DNA of 27,017 nucleotides from CAYTOF01 sp964439435 (GTDB lineage: Bacteria; Bacillota; Clostridia; Oscillospirales; QAMX01), in NCBI GenBank assembly GCA_964439435.1, contig CAYTOF010000030.1:1-27017 (forward strand), read 5' to 3'. Positions 1-7,178 of the stretch are shown in pieces. Both the position numbers and the translations under genes were made by a program. Numbering within the stretch: position 1 is the stretch's first letter; every line of letters begins with the position of its first letter. The notes beneath the pieces are model-generated. The model did no database searches, had not been told where the DNA came from, and was given only the letters and a program-made list of their open reading frames with translations.

Positions 1-219
1 GTCATGGAGCGCCGCCGCCGTGCAGAGACGGGCGTTTGTCATATCCTCAAAGTTGTAACCGATGAATTGAGCGTCCTTTTCTCCTTTTGCCCTAAGCTCA
101 TCCTTGATGAGTTCCAGCATGACGGATTTTCCGCTCCTGCGAATGCCGGTCAACACCTTAATCAAATCGTTTCCGATAAAAGGACGGATGCGGCTCATAT
201 AGATTTCTCGTTTTATCAT
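1..219 (-). CDS. AAA+ ATPase, N-terminal fragment (3' end outside window)
   Basis: The first 73 codons of a minus-strand gene are visible; the rest lies beyond base 1. The protein begins MIKREIYMSRIRPFIGND and carries a P-loop, GIRRSGKS, at residues 25-32. This pattern is typical of stand-alone AAA ATPases of the ATP-binding/DUF4143 type, whose members usually run to about 400 residues. The family is widespread, and its cellular role is mostly unknown. I chose the ATG at 219 because a G-rich site (AGGGGG) lies about 9 bases upstream; an in-frame ATG at 240 lies before that site. A promoter with an inverted repeat over its -35 box lies upstream. The full domain content cannot be judged from this fragment. 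Confidence 0.75.
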   Translation of the reverse strand, partial: MIKREIYMSRIRPFIGNDLIKVLTGIRRSGKSVMLELIKDELRAKGEKDAQFIGYNFEDMTNARLCTAAALHD

Positions 220-257
220 GAACAGAATACCCCCTGTCATTGGGATTGTACAAGCAC

Positions 258-303
258 AGTTTACCACAGATACATCGAAAATACAATGGCTAAATTGTAT
301 TTT
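258..303 (-). promoter_or_regulatory. Promoter of the AAA+ ATPase gene with a dyad over its -35 box
   Basis: On the minus strand, TTGTAT (281-286) is followed after exactly 17 bases by TAAACT (258-263). A perfect inverted repeat, AAAATACAAT-N6-ATTGTATTTT (278-303), covers the -35 box. It could be an operator. No cognate regulator gene is nearby. Confidence 0.5.
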
Positions 304-444
304 TATCAGTTATAACTTACAAAATATAAGTTTTGACTAAATTCATCCGAAACAAACATGGAAGTTCGTTGTTTGATATTGGTGATCGCAGAAAAACAAG
401 CGAAAAGAGAAGTAAATTGTTGATTTGAGAAGAGTGGAGAGTCC

Positions 445-476
445 AAAAAACAAAAAGCCGCATTTCTGCGGCTTTT
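445..476 (-). terminator. Rho-independent terminator of tRNA-Ser
   Basis: A 10-bp perfect stem, AAAAGCCGCA/TGCGGCTTTT (453-462 and 467-476), with a 4-base loop is followed on the minus strand by a T-rich run (445-452). It lies just downstream of the tRNA. Confidence 0.85.
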
Positions 477-481
477 GCTTC

Positions 482-572
<91 letters not shown>

Positions 573-615
573 ATATAGGCATTTATAAAAACAACCGTGT
601 GTTTTTGCATGACCT

Positions 616-644
616 ATATTAACACAAAATCTCGTTTCGGTCAA
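616..644 (-). promoter_or_regulatory. Promoter of tRNA-Ser
   Basis: TTGACC (639-644) and TAATAT (616-621) on the minus strand are 17 bases apart. They end about 44 bases before the mature tRNA 5' end. Confidence 0.7.
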
Positions 645-653
645 TCACTCAGA

Positions 654-680
654 TTGCAAAAACAACATGCATTTTTGCAA
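654..680. repeat. Perfect 9-bp inverted repeat between GH16 and tRNA-Ser
   Basis: TTGCAAAAA and TTTTTGCAA flank a 9-base spacer, just upstream of the tRNA-Ser -35 box and 31 bases after the GH16 stop. It could end GH16 transcription as a hairpin, although no T-run follows, or be a protein site. A related TTTTTGCAT occurs at 602-610. Confidence 0.4.
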
Positions 681-710
681 ATCCAATAATAGTTTATCTC
701 CTCGCACTCA

Positions 711-1439
711 TCACTCTTCCAATTGATAGACCTTTACATAGTCGACAAGAAACTCCCGCTTGTCGTCTTTTTCGTGGTCACATTGTCCCGGCAGGCAGAT
801 GGAGAATATCACCTCTTCATCCACTTCGGAAACGCCGTTTCCAAAGCTGGTGCGCGAAACCTCTTTGCCGTCAATTGAGAAAATATACTCCTCTTTCGTC
901 CACTCCAGGCCAAACACATGATATTTTGTGCACAGGTTTTCAGGATAAAACACTCCCACTCGCAGATGATCGGTCTCTCCCGGGCCGCTGTTGTACCCAT
1001 CTACGCCTTTGCAGTGTATGTTCTGCTCAATAGCTGTCTGCCCGTTTATGTTAAATGCTTCAAAGATATCGATTTCGGCCCCACCCGGGCCGCCCTTTGA
1101 ACGCTCTGCATTATAAGAGTGCCGAGCCTGCAGCCAAAATGCACTCCACAAGCTGTTTTTCGGAATCGCTTCCGAACAAATGCAGCGTGTTTCAAAATAT
1201 CCGCGTATAAAGCGTTGCTTGATATTTACCATGCCGGCATACCATCCCGGACCAAATTGCCCCTCCTGCCTATACTCGCCTGTGAGCACAAGATTTCCAT
1301 CTTCCACCTTGACTTGGCTTGGAGCAAAATACCCGCATTGCACGGCTCCCGTGCCGCGGTATTCCCAATTGTCCATATTGAGCGCGTCGCCTTCAAAAGA
1401 GTCCTCAAATACCAATTTATAACCTTTGGGTGCAAACAT
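711..1439 (-). CDS. Glycoside hydrolase family 16 beta-glucanase-like enzyme
   Basis: This 242-residue protein is a single GH16 jelly-roll domain, the family of retaining endo-glucanases that includes laminarinases and lichenases. The catalytic signature GAEIDIFEAF lies at residues 120-129, with nucleophile E122, helper D124 and acid/base E127. Tryptophans at W98 and W102 fit the substrate cleft. The start is an ATG with GGAGG six bases upstream. No signal peptide, carbohydrate-binding module or anchor is visible: the protein begins MFAPKGYKLVFED, directly with the domain, so it appears cytoplasmic, which is unusual for GH16. It is divergent from the DUF4838 pair and shares a 156-bp control region with it, which suggests a common substrate. 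The exact substrate (beta-1,3, beta-1,3-1,4 or other) cannot be read from sequence. Confidence 0.88.
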   Translation of the reverse strand: MFAPKGYKLVFEDSFEGDALNMDNWEYRGTGAVQCGYFAPSQVKVEDGNLVLTGEYRQEGQFGPGWYAGMVNIKQRFIRGYFETRCICSEAIPKNSLWSAFWLQARHSYNAERSKGGPGGAEIDIFEAFNINGQTAIEQNIHCKGVDGYNSGPGETDHLRVGVFYPENLCTKYHVFGLEWTKEEYIFSIDGKEVSRTSFGNGVSEVDEEVIFSICLPGQCDHEKDDKREFLVDYVKVYQLEE

Positions 1440-1478
1440 GCAAAATCCTCCCTACACTTTCAATTTCGTTCTGCTATC

Positions 1479-1507
1479 ATAATAACACAACCAAAGCACG
1501 TAAACAA
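1479..1507 (-). promoter_or_regulatory. Promoter of the GH16 gene
   Basis: On the minus strand, TTGTTT (1502-1507) is separated by 17 bases from TATTAT (1479-1484), about 40 bases before the GH16 start codon. Confidence 0.5.
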
Positions 1508-1526
1508 CCGTAATTTATATTCCTCA

Positions 1527-1578
1527 AACAATAGTATGAAACATTGTTGACACCAATCACGCAATCAATTACAATTGA
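1527..1578 (+). promoter_or_regulatory. Promoter of the DUF4838 operon with two overlapping dyads
   Basis: TTGACA (1547-1552) and TACAAT (1570-1575) are 17 bases apart. Two perfect inverted repeats overlap them: AACAAT-N10-ATTGTT (1527-1532, 1543-1548) touches the -35 box, and TCAATT-AC-AATTGA (1565-1578) covers the -10 box. This layout suggests repressor control. The predicted transcript start (about 1582) leaves a leader of only about 14 bases before the ATG at 1596. Confidence 0.6.
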
Positions 1579-1595
1579 ATAAAGGGGGGATTTTT

Positions 1596-3335
1596 ATGGC
1601 CAAACAAACTATACTGGCATCAAACGCTCAGAGCGACTATGCCATTGTTATTCCAAAGGACGCACTGCCGACAGTTGAATTCGCCGCGCAGGAGCTTTCG
1701 CATTTTTTTGAAAGCATCAGCGGCGCCAAGCTTGATGTGGTGAACCCATCGCAAGATATTGAAAAAGCCATTTATATCGGCATAAATGACGATGTTGATT
1801 TCAAAGAAGAAGATTTTAGAATTCGGATCGAAGAAAACGCTGTATTCATATCCGGCGGAACAAGGGGCATCTTATATGGAGTCTACACCTTTTTGGAAGA
1901 CTATCTGGGATGCCTTTTTCTAACGCCCGACTACACCCACATAGTAAAAAAGCGTGTTGTGTCCCTGCCTCTGACTGACAAGTCCTACTCTCCTTCGTTT
2001 TCATTTCGAAGTATGACAGCCTCAGATATGACATCAGATGCGCTTTGGTGTGCTCGCAGAAAGCTAAACGGCCCTATGCTCTTTGACCACTCCAAACTGG
2101 GAGGCGGGCTCGCTGTATATTCGATGGATCACAGCTATTCAACCTTTATAAGTGCCAAGGAGTATTATGACAGCCACCCCGAATACTTTTCCGAGGTTGA
2201 CGGTGTTCGTCTCCGCGAGAGGACCCAGCTTTGTCTTTCCAATCCCGATGTGTTCAAAATAGTATTGGATAAAATGCGTGACCTTATGGCTCAAAACCCC
2301 GACAAACGGATTTTTGCCTTTGCCCAGGATGATCATCCAAACCCCTGCGCCTGTTCGGATTGCGCCAAGGTAGACACATATGAGGGTTCGCATTCCGGCT
2401 CTTTAATACGATTTTGCAACAAGCTGTGCGAGGCTTTGGAATCCGAATTTCCAAACAATCAGATTTACACCTTTGCCTATCTTTTCACAAGAAAACCCCC
2501 AAAACATACAAAACCGCATAGGAATATCTTTTTGCATCTGTGCCCTATCGAATGCTGTTTTGAACGCCCGCTTGAGGACTGCAAAGAAGATGACCGTCGC
2601 TGCAATCATGAGTTTGTAAGTGACCTCAAAGGCTGGTGTGCAATTCACAGCAACGTGCATATATATGACTACCCGTGCACCTGGCATCACTATTTGACCC
2701 CAAATTGCAATCTCCGCGCCATGCAGCCAAATATCAGGCTTTATTCAAAGCACGGAGTTAAAGGCATACATGAGTTGTTGCTGACCCGCACTTCAAATTA
2801 CGGCGATTTGTTTGAGCTCAAGGCATATATTCTTTCCAATCTCATGTTCGACAAAGACTACGATGTCGAAAGCGGCATTTTGAAATTCACTCAATCCTAT
2901 TACGGCGAAGCAGGGCGCATAATCCGCAAATATATGGAATATGTGGGAAAAATAGTGCTCGAAAAAGGGCAGCACCAAGGCGGAAACATCAGCCCCGATC
3001 CTGCTGTTTTCACCCCTGATATAATGGACACTTTAAACGATATCTTCGACGAAGCCGAAGGTGTAGCTCTGTCGTCGGAAACCCTTGAGCGCGTTCAAAA
3101 AGCAAGGTTGCCGGTGGATTATTACAGCGCTTATTTTCACTTGTCGGACAAACGGCGCGATCTGGTAAATACCTTCCGTGAAAAAATAAAGACACACAAT
3201 ATTGCACGGCTGGAAGAGACAAGCCTGCCGGAACAACAGCTGTTTCGCTTCATGCAACCGCAGTATTTCGAGATTTTCAAAAATCTAAAACCCTTTGTCT
3301 CTACCCTGCCCGATGCCTCGCAAAAAGGAGAATAA
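1596..3335 (+). CDS. DUF4838 domain protein, paralogue A (putative glycan-active enzyme)
   Basis: This 579-residue protein matches the DUF4838 family, which occurs with carbohydrate-active enzymes but has no established reaction that I know of. An N-terminal alpha/beta region (residues 1-120) resembles the non-catalytic N-domains of alpha-glucuronidases and GH20 enzymes. The central part carries family-like blocks also present in its neighbour: HPEYF (194-198), ERTQLCL (208-214), QDDHPNPCACSDC (244-256) and IECCF (318-322). No signal peptide is visible. The start is the ATG at 1596 with GGGGGG about 6 bases upstream; an in-frame TTG at 1575 falls inside the promoter. The stop codon is one base before the start of paralogue B, so the two are co-transcribed. 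A hydrolase role is inferred from family and context only. Confidence 0.8.
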   Translation: MAKQTILASNAQSDYAIVIPKDALPTVEFAAQELSHFFESISGAKLDVVNPSQDIEKAIYIGINDDVDFKEEDFRIRIEENAVFISGGTRGILYGVYTFLEDYLGCLFLTPDYTHIVKKRVVSLPLTDKSYSPSFSFRSMTASDMTSDALWCARRKLNGPMLFDHSKLGGGLAVYSMDHSYSTFISAKEYYDSHPEYFSEVDGVRLRERTQLCLSNPDVFKIVLDKMRDLMAQNPDKRIFAFAQDDHPNPCACSDCAKVDTYEGSHSGSLIRFCNKLCEALESEFPNNQIYTFAYLFTRKPPKHTKPHRNIFLHLCPIECCFERPLEDCKEDDRRCNHEFVSDLKGWCAIHSNVHIYDYPCTWHHYLTPNCNLRAMQPNIRLYSKHGVKGIHELLLTRTSNYGDLFELKAYILSNLMFDKDYDVESGILKFTQSYYGEAGRIIRKYMEYVGKIVLEKGQHQGGNISPDPAVFTPDIMDTLNDIFDEAEGVALSSETLERVQKARLPVDYYSAYFHLSDKRRDLVNTFREKIKTHNIARLEETSLPEQQLFRFMQPQYFEIFKNLKPFVSTLPDASQKGE

Positions 3336-3336
3336 C

Positions 3337-5106
3337 ATGATAAAGCCAAATATCATCGCAGAAAACGGCAAGAGCGACTATACCATTGTATGTCCAAAGC
3401 ATCCAAGCGAATGTGAGCACTTTGCCGCCCGGGAGCTGGCAAAATATATCAAACTCTCTACCGGTGCAGAGCTGCCAATCATTTCGGATGAAGGCGCAAC
3501 CCTTGGCCAAAAGCTGATAGTCGGGCAAAACAACAGCTTGTATGTCGATTTGGAGTGGCCCATAAGATGGGACAAACTTGGCAAAGAGGGTTTTTGGCTC
3601 CAAAGTGTGGGCTCAGATATTTTTCTTGCGGGCAGCGCGGAAAGAGGCGCGCTCTATGCCGTATATGAGTTTTTAGAGCGCTGTGTGGGGATTCGCTTTT
3701 TTGCACCTGATGAAACCTATATTCCCCAAAAACCAAATTTGCACGTTTCCAATTTGGACATCAAGCAAATTCCATATTTTATCAACAGAAACACAAGCTA
3801 CACCGAAAGCTTCAACCCCGATTATGCCTCAAAAGCAAGGATCAACACCACAACCACATTGAGCAAAGCCCAAGGCGGCTATGAGACTTTTTCATCGTAC
3901 AGAGGGCACACTTTTGCTCTTATTGCAAACCCTGTGGAGCTTTTCACCACCCATCCCGAATATTTTTCCATGGTCGACGGGCAAAGGTTGTTTGAACGCA
4001 CGCAGCTTTGTCTCACCAATCCCGAGGTGTTGGAATTGGCTGTCACAAAAGTTCGCGAGTGGATGAGAGCTGAACCCAATAACCGCATTTTTTCAGTATC
4101 TCAAAACGATTGGGCAAATCCCTGTGAGTGTCCAATGTGTGAAGAGATAAACCAAGCAGAAGGATATTCAGGCACCCTTTTGCAATTTGTCAACGCCGTT
4201 GCCGACGCGCTCTATGAGGAGTTCCCGCAAAACCTGGTGGAAACTTTTGCATATCAATACACACGCACTCCGCCCAAAACAATCAAAGCCTCGAAAAACG
4301 TGAGCATAAGGCTTTGTACGATAGAGTGTTGCTTTGCCCATTCCCTTGAAGAGTGCAAAGAGACAAAATATTTTAACAACAAAAGCCTCCTCGATGACCT
4401 GAACGGCTGGTCGGTTCTTTGTCAAAACATGTATATTTGGGACTACACAACGAACTTTTGGCATTATTTAGCGCCTTTTGACAATCTTTTTGCTTTAAAG
4501 AAAAATCTTAGTCTTTACCGTGATAACAATGTCAAAGGTCTGTATATGCAGGGAAACAGCGCAGGATATGGCGCTTTCTCCGAATTGAAAGCATATCTGA
4601 TTCCAAAACTGATGTGGAACCCGGATCAAGACGACGAAAAGCTGATCAACGAATTTCTGGTCGGTTATTACGGCCTTGCAGGTGTCGCCATAAGGCGCTA
4701 TATTGATCTGTTGCATGATCTGACAAAGAAAACAGGGGCGCATTTCGGGCTGTTTGAGTATCCTCACAGAGAATATTTCTCACATGATTTTATTCTCAGC
4801 GCCGAACGCATTTTTGACGAAGCGGAACAGCTCGCACCCGATGAGAAAACCCTGTCACGCGTTAGGCGGTGCAGGTTGCAGATAGATTATCTGCGCCTTT
4901 TCAGATATTTGGAAGACAGAGCTAAAAATGAAACTCGTTATAAAAACTTCATGGAGAAAATAGAAAAATACGGAATAGAATGGCTTGAAGAGTTTGCTCC
5001 GATTGCCCAAACGCTGCAAGGGCTTATAGACGGCTCGTTTTTCGACAAACAATATGATATCATGCCCACCCCGGGTGATTATTCGGGAGTTGCAAACCTT
5101 CCTTAA
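3337..5106 (+). CDS. DUF4838 domain protein, paralogue B
   Basis: This 589-residue paralogue shares the same block order as its upstream neighbour: SDYTIVCPK near the N-terminus, ERGALYAVYEFLE (102-114), HPEYF (206-210), ERTQLCL (220-226), SQNDWANPCECPMC (255-268) and IECCF (329-333). The shared C-x-C-x-x-C cluster follows an acidic/Asn position (QDD in A, QND in B), so the two may differ in catalysis or substrate. AAGGAG lies 6 bases before the ATG at 3337. The gene starts one base after the stop of paralogue A and ends at a strong hairpin terminator, giving a two-gene operon. No signal peptide is seen. The pair looks like an old tandem duplication, because similarity is clear but far from identity along the whole length. 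Confidence 0.8.
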   Translation: MIKPNIIAENGKSDYTIVCPKHPSECEHFAARELAKYIKLSTGAELPIISDEGATLGQKLIVGQNNSLYVDLEWPIRWDKLGKEGFWLQSVGSDIFLAGSAERGALYAVYEFLERCVGIRFFAPDETYIPQKPNLHVSNLDIKQIPYFINRNTSYTESFNPDYASKARINTTTTLSKAQGGYETFSSYRGHTFALIANPVELFTTHPEYFSMVDGQRLFERTQLCLTNPEVLELAVTKVREWMRAEPNNRIFSVSQNDWANPCECPMCEEINQAEGYSGTLLQFVNAVADALYEEFPQNLVETFAYQYTRTPPKTIKASKNVSIRLCTIECCFAHSLEECKETKYFNNKSLLDDLNGWSVLCQNMYIWDYTTNFWHYLAPFDNLFALKKNLSLYRDNNVKGLYMQGNSAGYGAFSELKAYLIPKLMWNPDQDDEKLINEFLVGYYGLAGVAIRRYIDLLHDLTKKTGAHFGLFEYPHREYFSHDFILSAERIFDEAEQLAPDEKTLSRVRRCRLQIDYLRLFRYLEDRAKNETRYKNFMEKIEKYGIEWLEEFAPIAQTLQGLIDGSFFDKQYDIMPTPGDYSGVANLP

Positions 5107-5134
5107 TTTTCATCTCAAAAAAGGTTGCTTATAT

Positions 5135-5169
5135 AAAAATCCCATTCAGCAAAGCTGAGTGGGATTTTT
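5135..5169. terminator. Terminator between the DUF4838 operon and the esterase gene
   Basis: A 16-bp stem with one G-U pair (5135-5150 and 5154-5169) and a 3-base loop begins with A-rich and ends with T-rich sequence. It can therefore act on both converging transcripts. Confidence 0.85.
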
Positions 5170-5212
5170 AATCGGGCTATAATGTTTCCTCGCGTTCAAA
5201 TCGATATTACAG

Positions 5213-5860
5213 TTATTTTTTACTTTGTGCCAGCATCCACTCATAGACTTTTTCGTCTTCATATGTCACAGTCCAGCTGTCGTGCCCCACACCGGGGTAC
5301 ACAGTGAGCTTTGCATTTCCACCTACGGTATTTATACCATTTACCATGTCAATGCTGCCCGAAACATCAACTGCCTCATCCTTGTCACCGTGAAATGCCC
5401 AAGTGGGCACATCCTTCATGGCTCCGGCCGCCCAAGGCACTCCCGCTCCGCATATGGGGATCAAAGCGGCAAACTTGTCAGGATATGCAAGTCCCAATGT
5501 CCATGTTCCAAAACCACCCATGGAAAGCCCCGTAACATAGATGCGCCTCTTGTCGGCGCTGTATTTTTCAACCATGGCATCTATGAAAAGAGCCAGAGTC
5601 TTGGCCTCTATCGGCCAAAAAGAGTCTTTCGGGCATTGGGGCGCAACGCAGATAAAAGGAAATTCCGCGCCCTGGCGGACACGCTTCAACGGCCCGTGGA
5701 CAGCAACCAACTCCACATTGTCCCCTCTCTCCCCCGCTCCATGCAGGAAAACCACGAGGGGCAACCCCTTTTCGTTTTCTTTTCCTTTTGGGACATAGGC
5801 CATGTACCCATAGTTACAGGGCACACCAATAGGATGTACATAATTTTCAATGCTTATCAT
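5213..5860 (-). CDS. Alpha/beta-hydrolase esterase (prolyl-oligopeptidase/depolymerase-like)
   Basis: This 215-residue protein has the alpha/beta-hydrolase fold of small acyl or carbohydrate esterases. The oxyanion segment FLHGAGERGDN spans residues 38-48, the nucleophile elbow GLSMGG gives S113, an acid comes from HGDKDEAVD (D159-D165), and the base is H193 in GVGHDSW. I chose the ATG at 5860 because AGAGGTG precedes it; a longer in-frame start at 5923 has no such site. No signal peptide or lid domain is seen. The protein probably removes acyl groups from small or sugar-linked esters in the cytoplasm, consistent with the adjacent GH16/DUF4838 genes, but the substrate is unknown. It is convergent with the DUF4838 operon and divergent from the acetyltransferase. 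Confidence 0.85.
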   Translation of the reverse strand: MISIENYVHPIGVPCNYGYMAYVPKGKENEKGLPLVVFLHGAGERGDNVELVAVHGPLKRVRQGAEFPFICVAPQCPKDSFWPIEAKTLALFIDAMVEKYSADKRRIYVTGLSMGGFGTWTLGLAYPDKFAALIPICGAGVPWAAGAMKDVPTWAFHGDKDEAVDVSGSIDMVNGINTVGGNAKLTVYPGVGHDSWTVTYEDEKVYEWMLAQSKK

Positions 5861-5923
5861 TTTACACCTCTTAAAATATATTGCCAAGCTCATTTCTAAG
5901 CTATCTTTAAAATGCAAAAACAC

Positions 5924-5965
5924 CCTTCACTCTCTGTTGTGAAGGCGGAGGAAATAATGTATAAT
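5924..5965 (+). promoter_or_regulatory. Promoter of the Eis-like acetyltransferase gene with a dyad
   Basis: TTGTGA (5937-5942) and a perfect TATAAT (5960-5965) are 17 bases apart. An inverted repeat, CCTTCAC-N8-GTGAAGG (5924-5945), covers the -35 box. The repeat could be an operator, or a hairpin in RNA entering from upstream. Confidence 0.65.
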
Positions 5966-6024
5966 GCTCATAGTGAAAAATCATTTTGCATCATCTCATA
6001 TAAAAATACGAAACGAGGAAGCTT

Positions 6025-7161
6025 ATGAGCACTGACACCCGCATTGTCGTCACAGATGTAGAGTCGAATTACGGTTCCGAGCAGTTTTATGTGAATGTAT
6101 TTCACGGGGATGACCCAAGCCCTGCCTCAAACGCCACGGCAATCACCATAAACACCATGTTTTGCGGAAAACCCATAAAAACGCTTATTGTGGCAGGAGT
6201 CAACACGCGCCCCGAATACAGAAGGCATGGATATGTTCGGCTCATAATGAACCATCTCTTCGATATGGCACCTGAAAAAGGATGGGAGATGAGCATTTTG
6301 CATCCTTTTTCGTTTTCATACTACAACAAATTCGGTTATGAGCGCATCTCCGACCATAAAATAACAGAGTTCCCCACAGCTATGCTCAACACCTTTGAAC
6401 GCCGGACCGACCTGGTCGCCCTAAGTGCCTCCAATGCCCAAGATGCCCTACGGATATACAAAGAGTTTTCGGCGGAGCGCAACCTCCTGCCCGAGCGAAA
6501 CGACCCGATATGGTATCTTGGCGAGAGATACGGAAAGAACGCGAAGACCTACCTATGGTATGATGAAAAGGGCGTGCCTTCGGGTTATCTGATACTGACC
6601 AACGAAAAAGTGTTTGAAATCAATCGCTCTGTGGGGGTGGTTCTTGATGTGCATGAAATGGTATACACATCGGCTAAAGCCCTGGTTGCACTCCTTGGAT
6701 TTCTCAGGGTATATGAGGGCGACAATGACATGATAAAGCTCAGAGATACCGCCATGTGCCCCGAATTTGAAATCGTATACAAACATTTCACCCATATGAA
6801 AACCCGCATCATCCCGGATATATCGGGGCGCATTTTAAACACAAAGGCAGTGCTTTTAAAATATTCCTACCCCGGACAGCACGGGATTTTCACGCTGAAG
6901 GTGAAAGACGAGCGTCCAAATGTTAAAGGCATTTTCAAAGTCGAATACGAAGGGGGCAACGCCACAGTCAGAGAGCTTGAAGACAACTCAGATTATGACA
7001 TATCCATTTCCGCCTCGGCGCTTTGTCCAATTGTCTACGGCCACACGACCTTAAACGAGAAAACCCTTCACTATATTCCGGGCATCGAAATCAAAGGCGA
7101 AACGGATGCCTTTGTCCGTGCCTTTCCGAAACGATACGGCGGTGTCTTTGAACATTTTTGA
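6025..7161 (+). CDS. Eis-like GNAT N-acetyltransferase
   Basis: This 378-residue protein has the layout of the Eis family: an N-terminal GNAT domain, a second GNAT-like domain and a C-terminal sterol-carrier-like domain (about 275-378). The acetyl-CoA loop TRPEYRRHGY lies at residues 61-70, and the segment SYYNKFGYE (98-106) carries the usual active-site tyrosine region. The last residue is Phe378 (ending GVFEHF). In mycobacterial Eis the C-terminal carboxylate of a terminal Phe serves as the general base, so this match supports the family call. Eis enzymes acetylate amines such as aminoglycosides or lysines; the substrate here is unknown. GAGGA lies before the ATG. The gene has its own promoter and is convergent with yifB, with only 17 bases between stops. 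Confidence 0.87.
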   Translation: MSTDTRIVVTDVESNYGSEQFYVNVFHGDDPSPASNATAITINTMFCGKPIKTLIVAGVNTRPEYRRHGYVRLIMNHLFDMAPEKGWEMSILHPFSFSYYNKFGYERISDHKITEFPTAMLNTFERRTDLVALSASNAQDALRIYKEFSAERNLLPERNDPIWYLGERYGKNAKTYLWYDEKGVPSGYLILTNEKVFEINRSVGVVLDVHEMVYTSAKALVALLGFLRVYEGDNDMIKLRDTAMCPEFEIVYKHFTHMKTRIIPDISGRILNTKAVLLKYSYPGQHGIFTLKVKDERPNVKGIFKVEYEGGNATVRELEDNSDYDISISASALCPIVYGHTTLNEKTLHYIPGIEIKGETDAFVRAFPKRYGGVFEHF

Positions 7162-7178
7162 GAAATCTCACGCATCTA

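Noticed and set aside
4..315. 103-codon plus-strand frame at the window start
   Set aside because: It is antisense to the AAA+ ATPase start with its P-loop, and the peptide shows no domain-like pattern.
5225..5899. 224-codon plus-strand frame antisense to the esterase
   Set aside because: The esterase on the other strand has a full catalytic triad and a ribosome binding site; this frame has neither.
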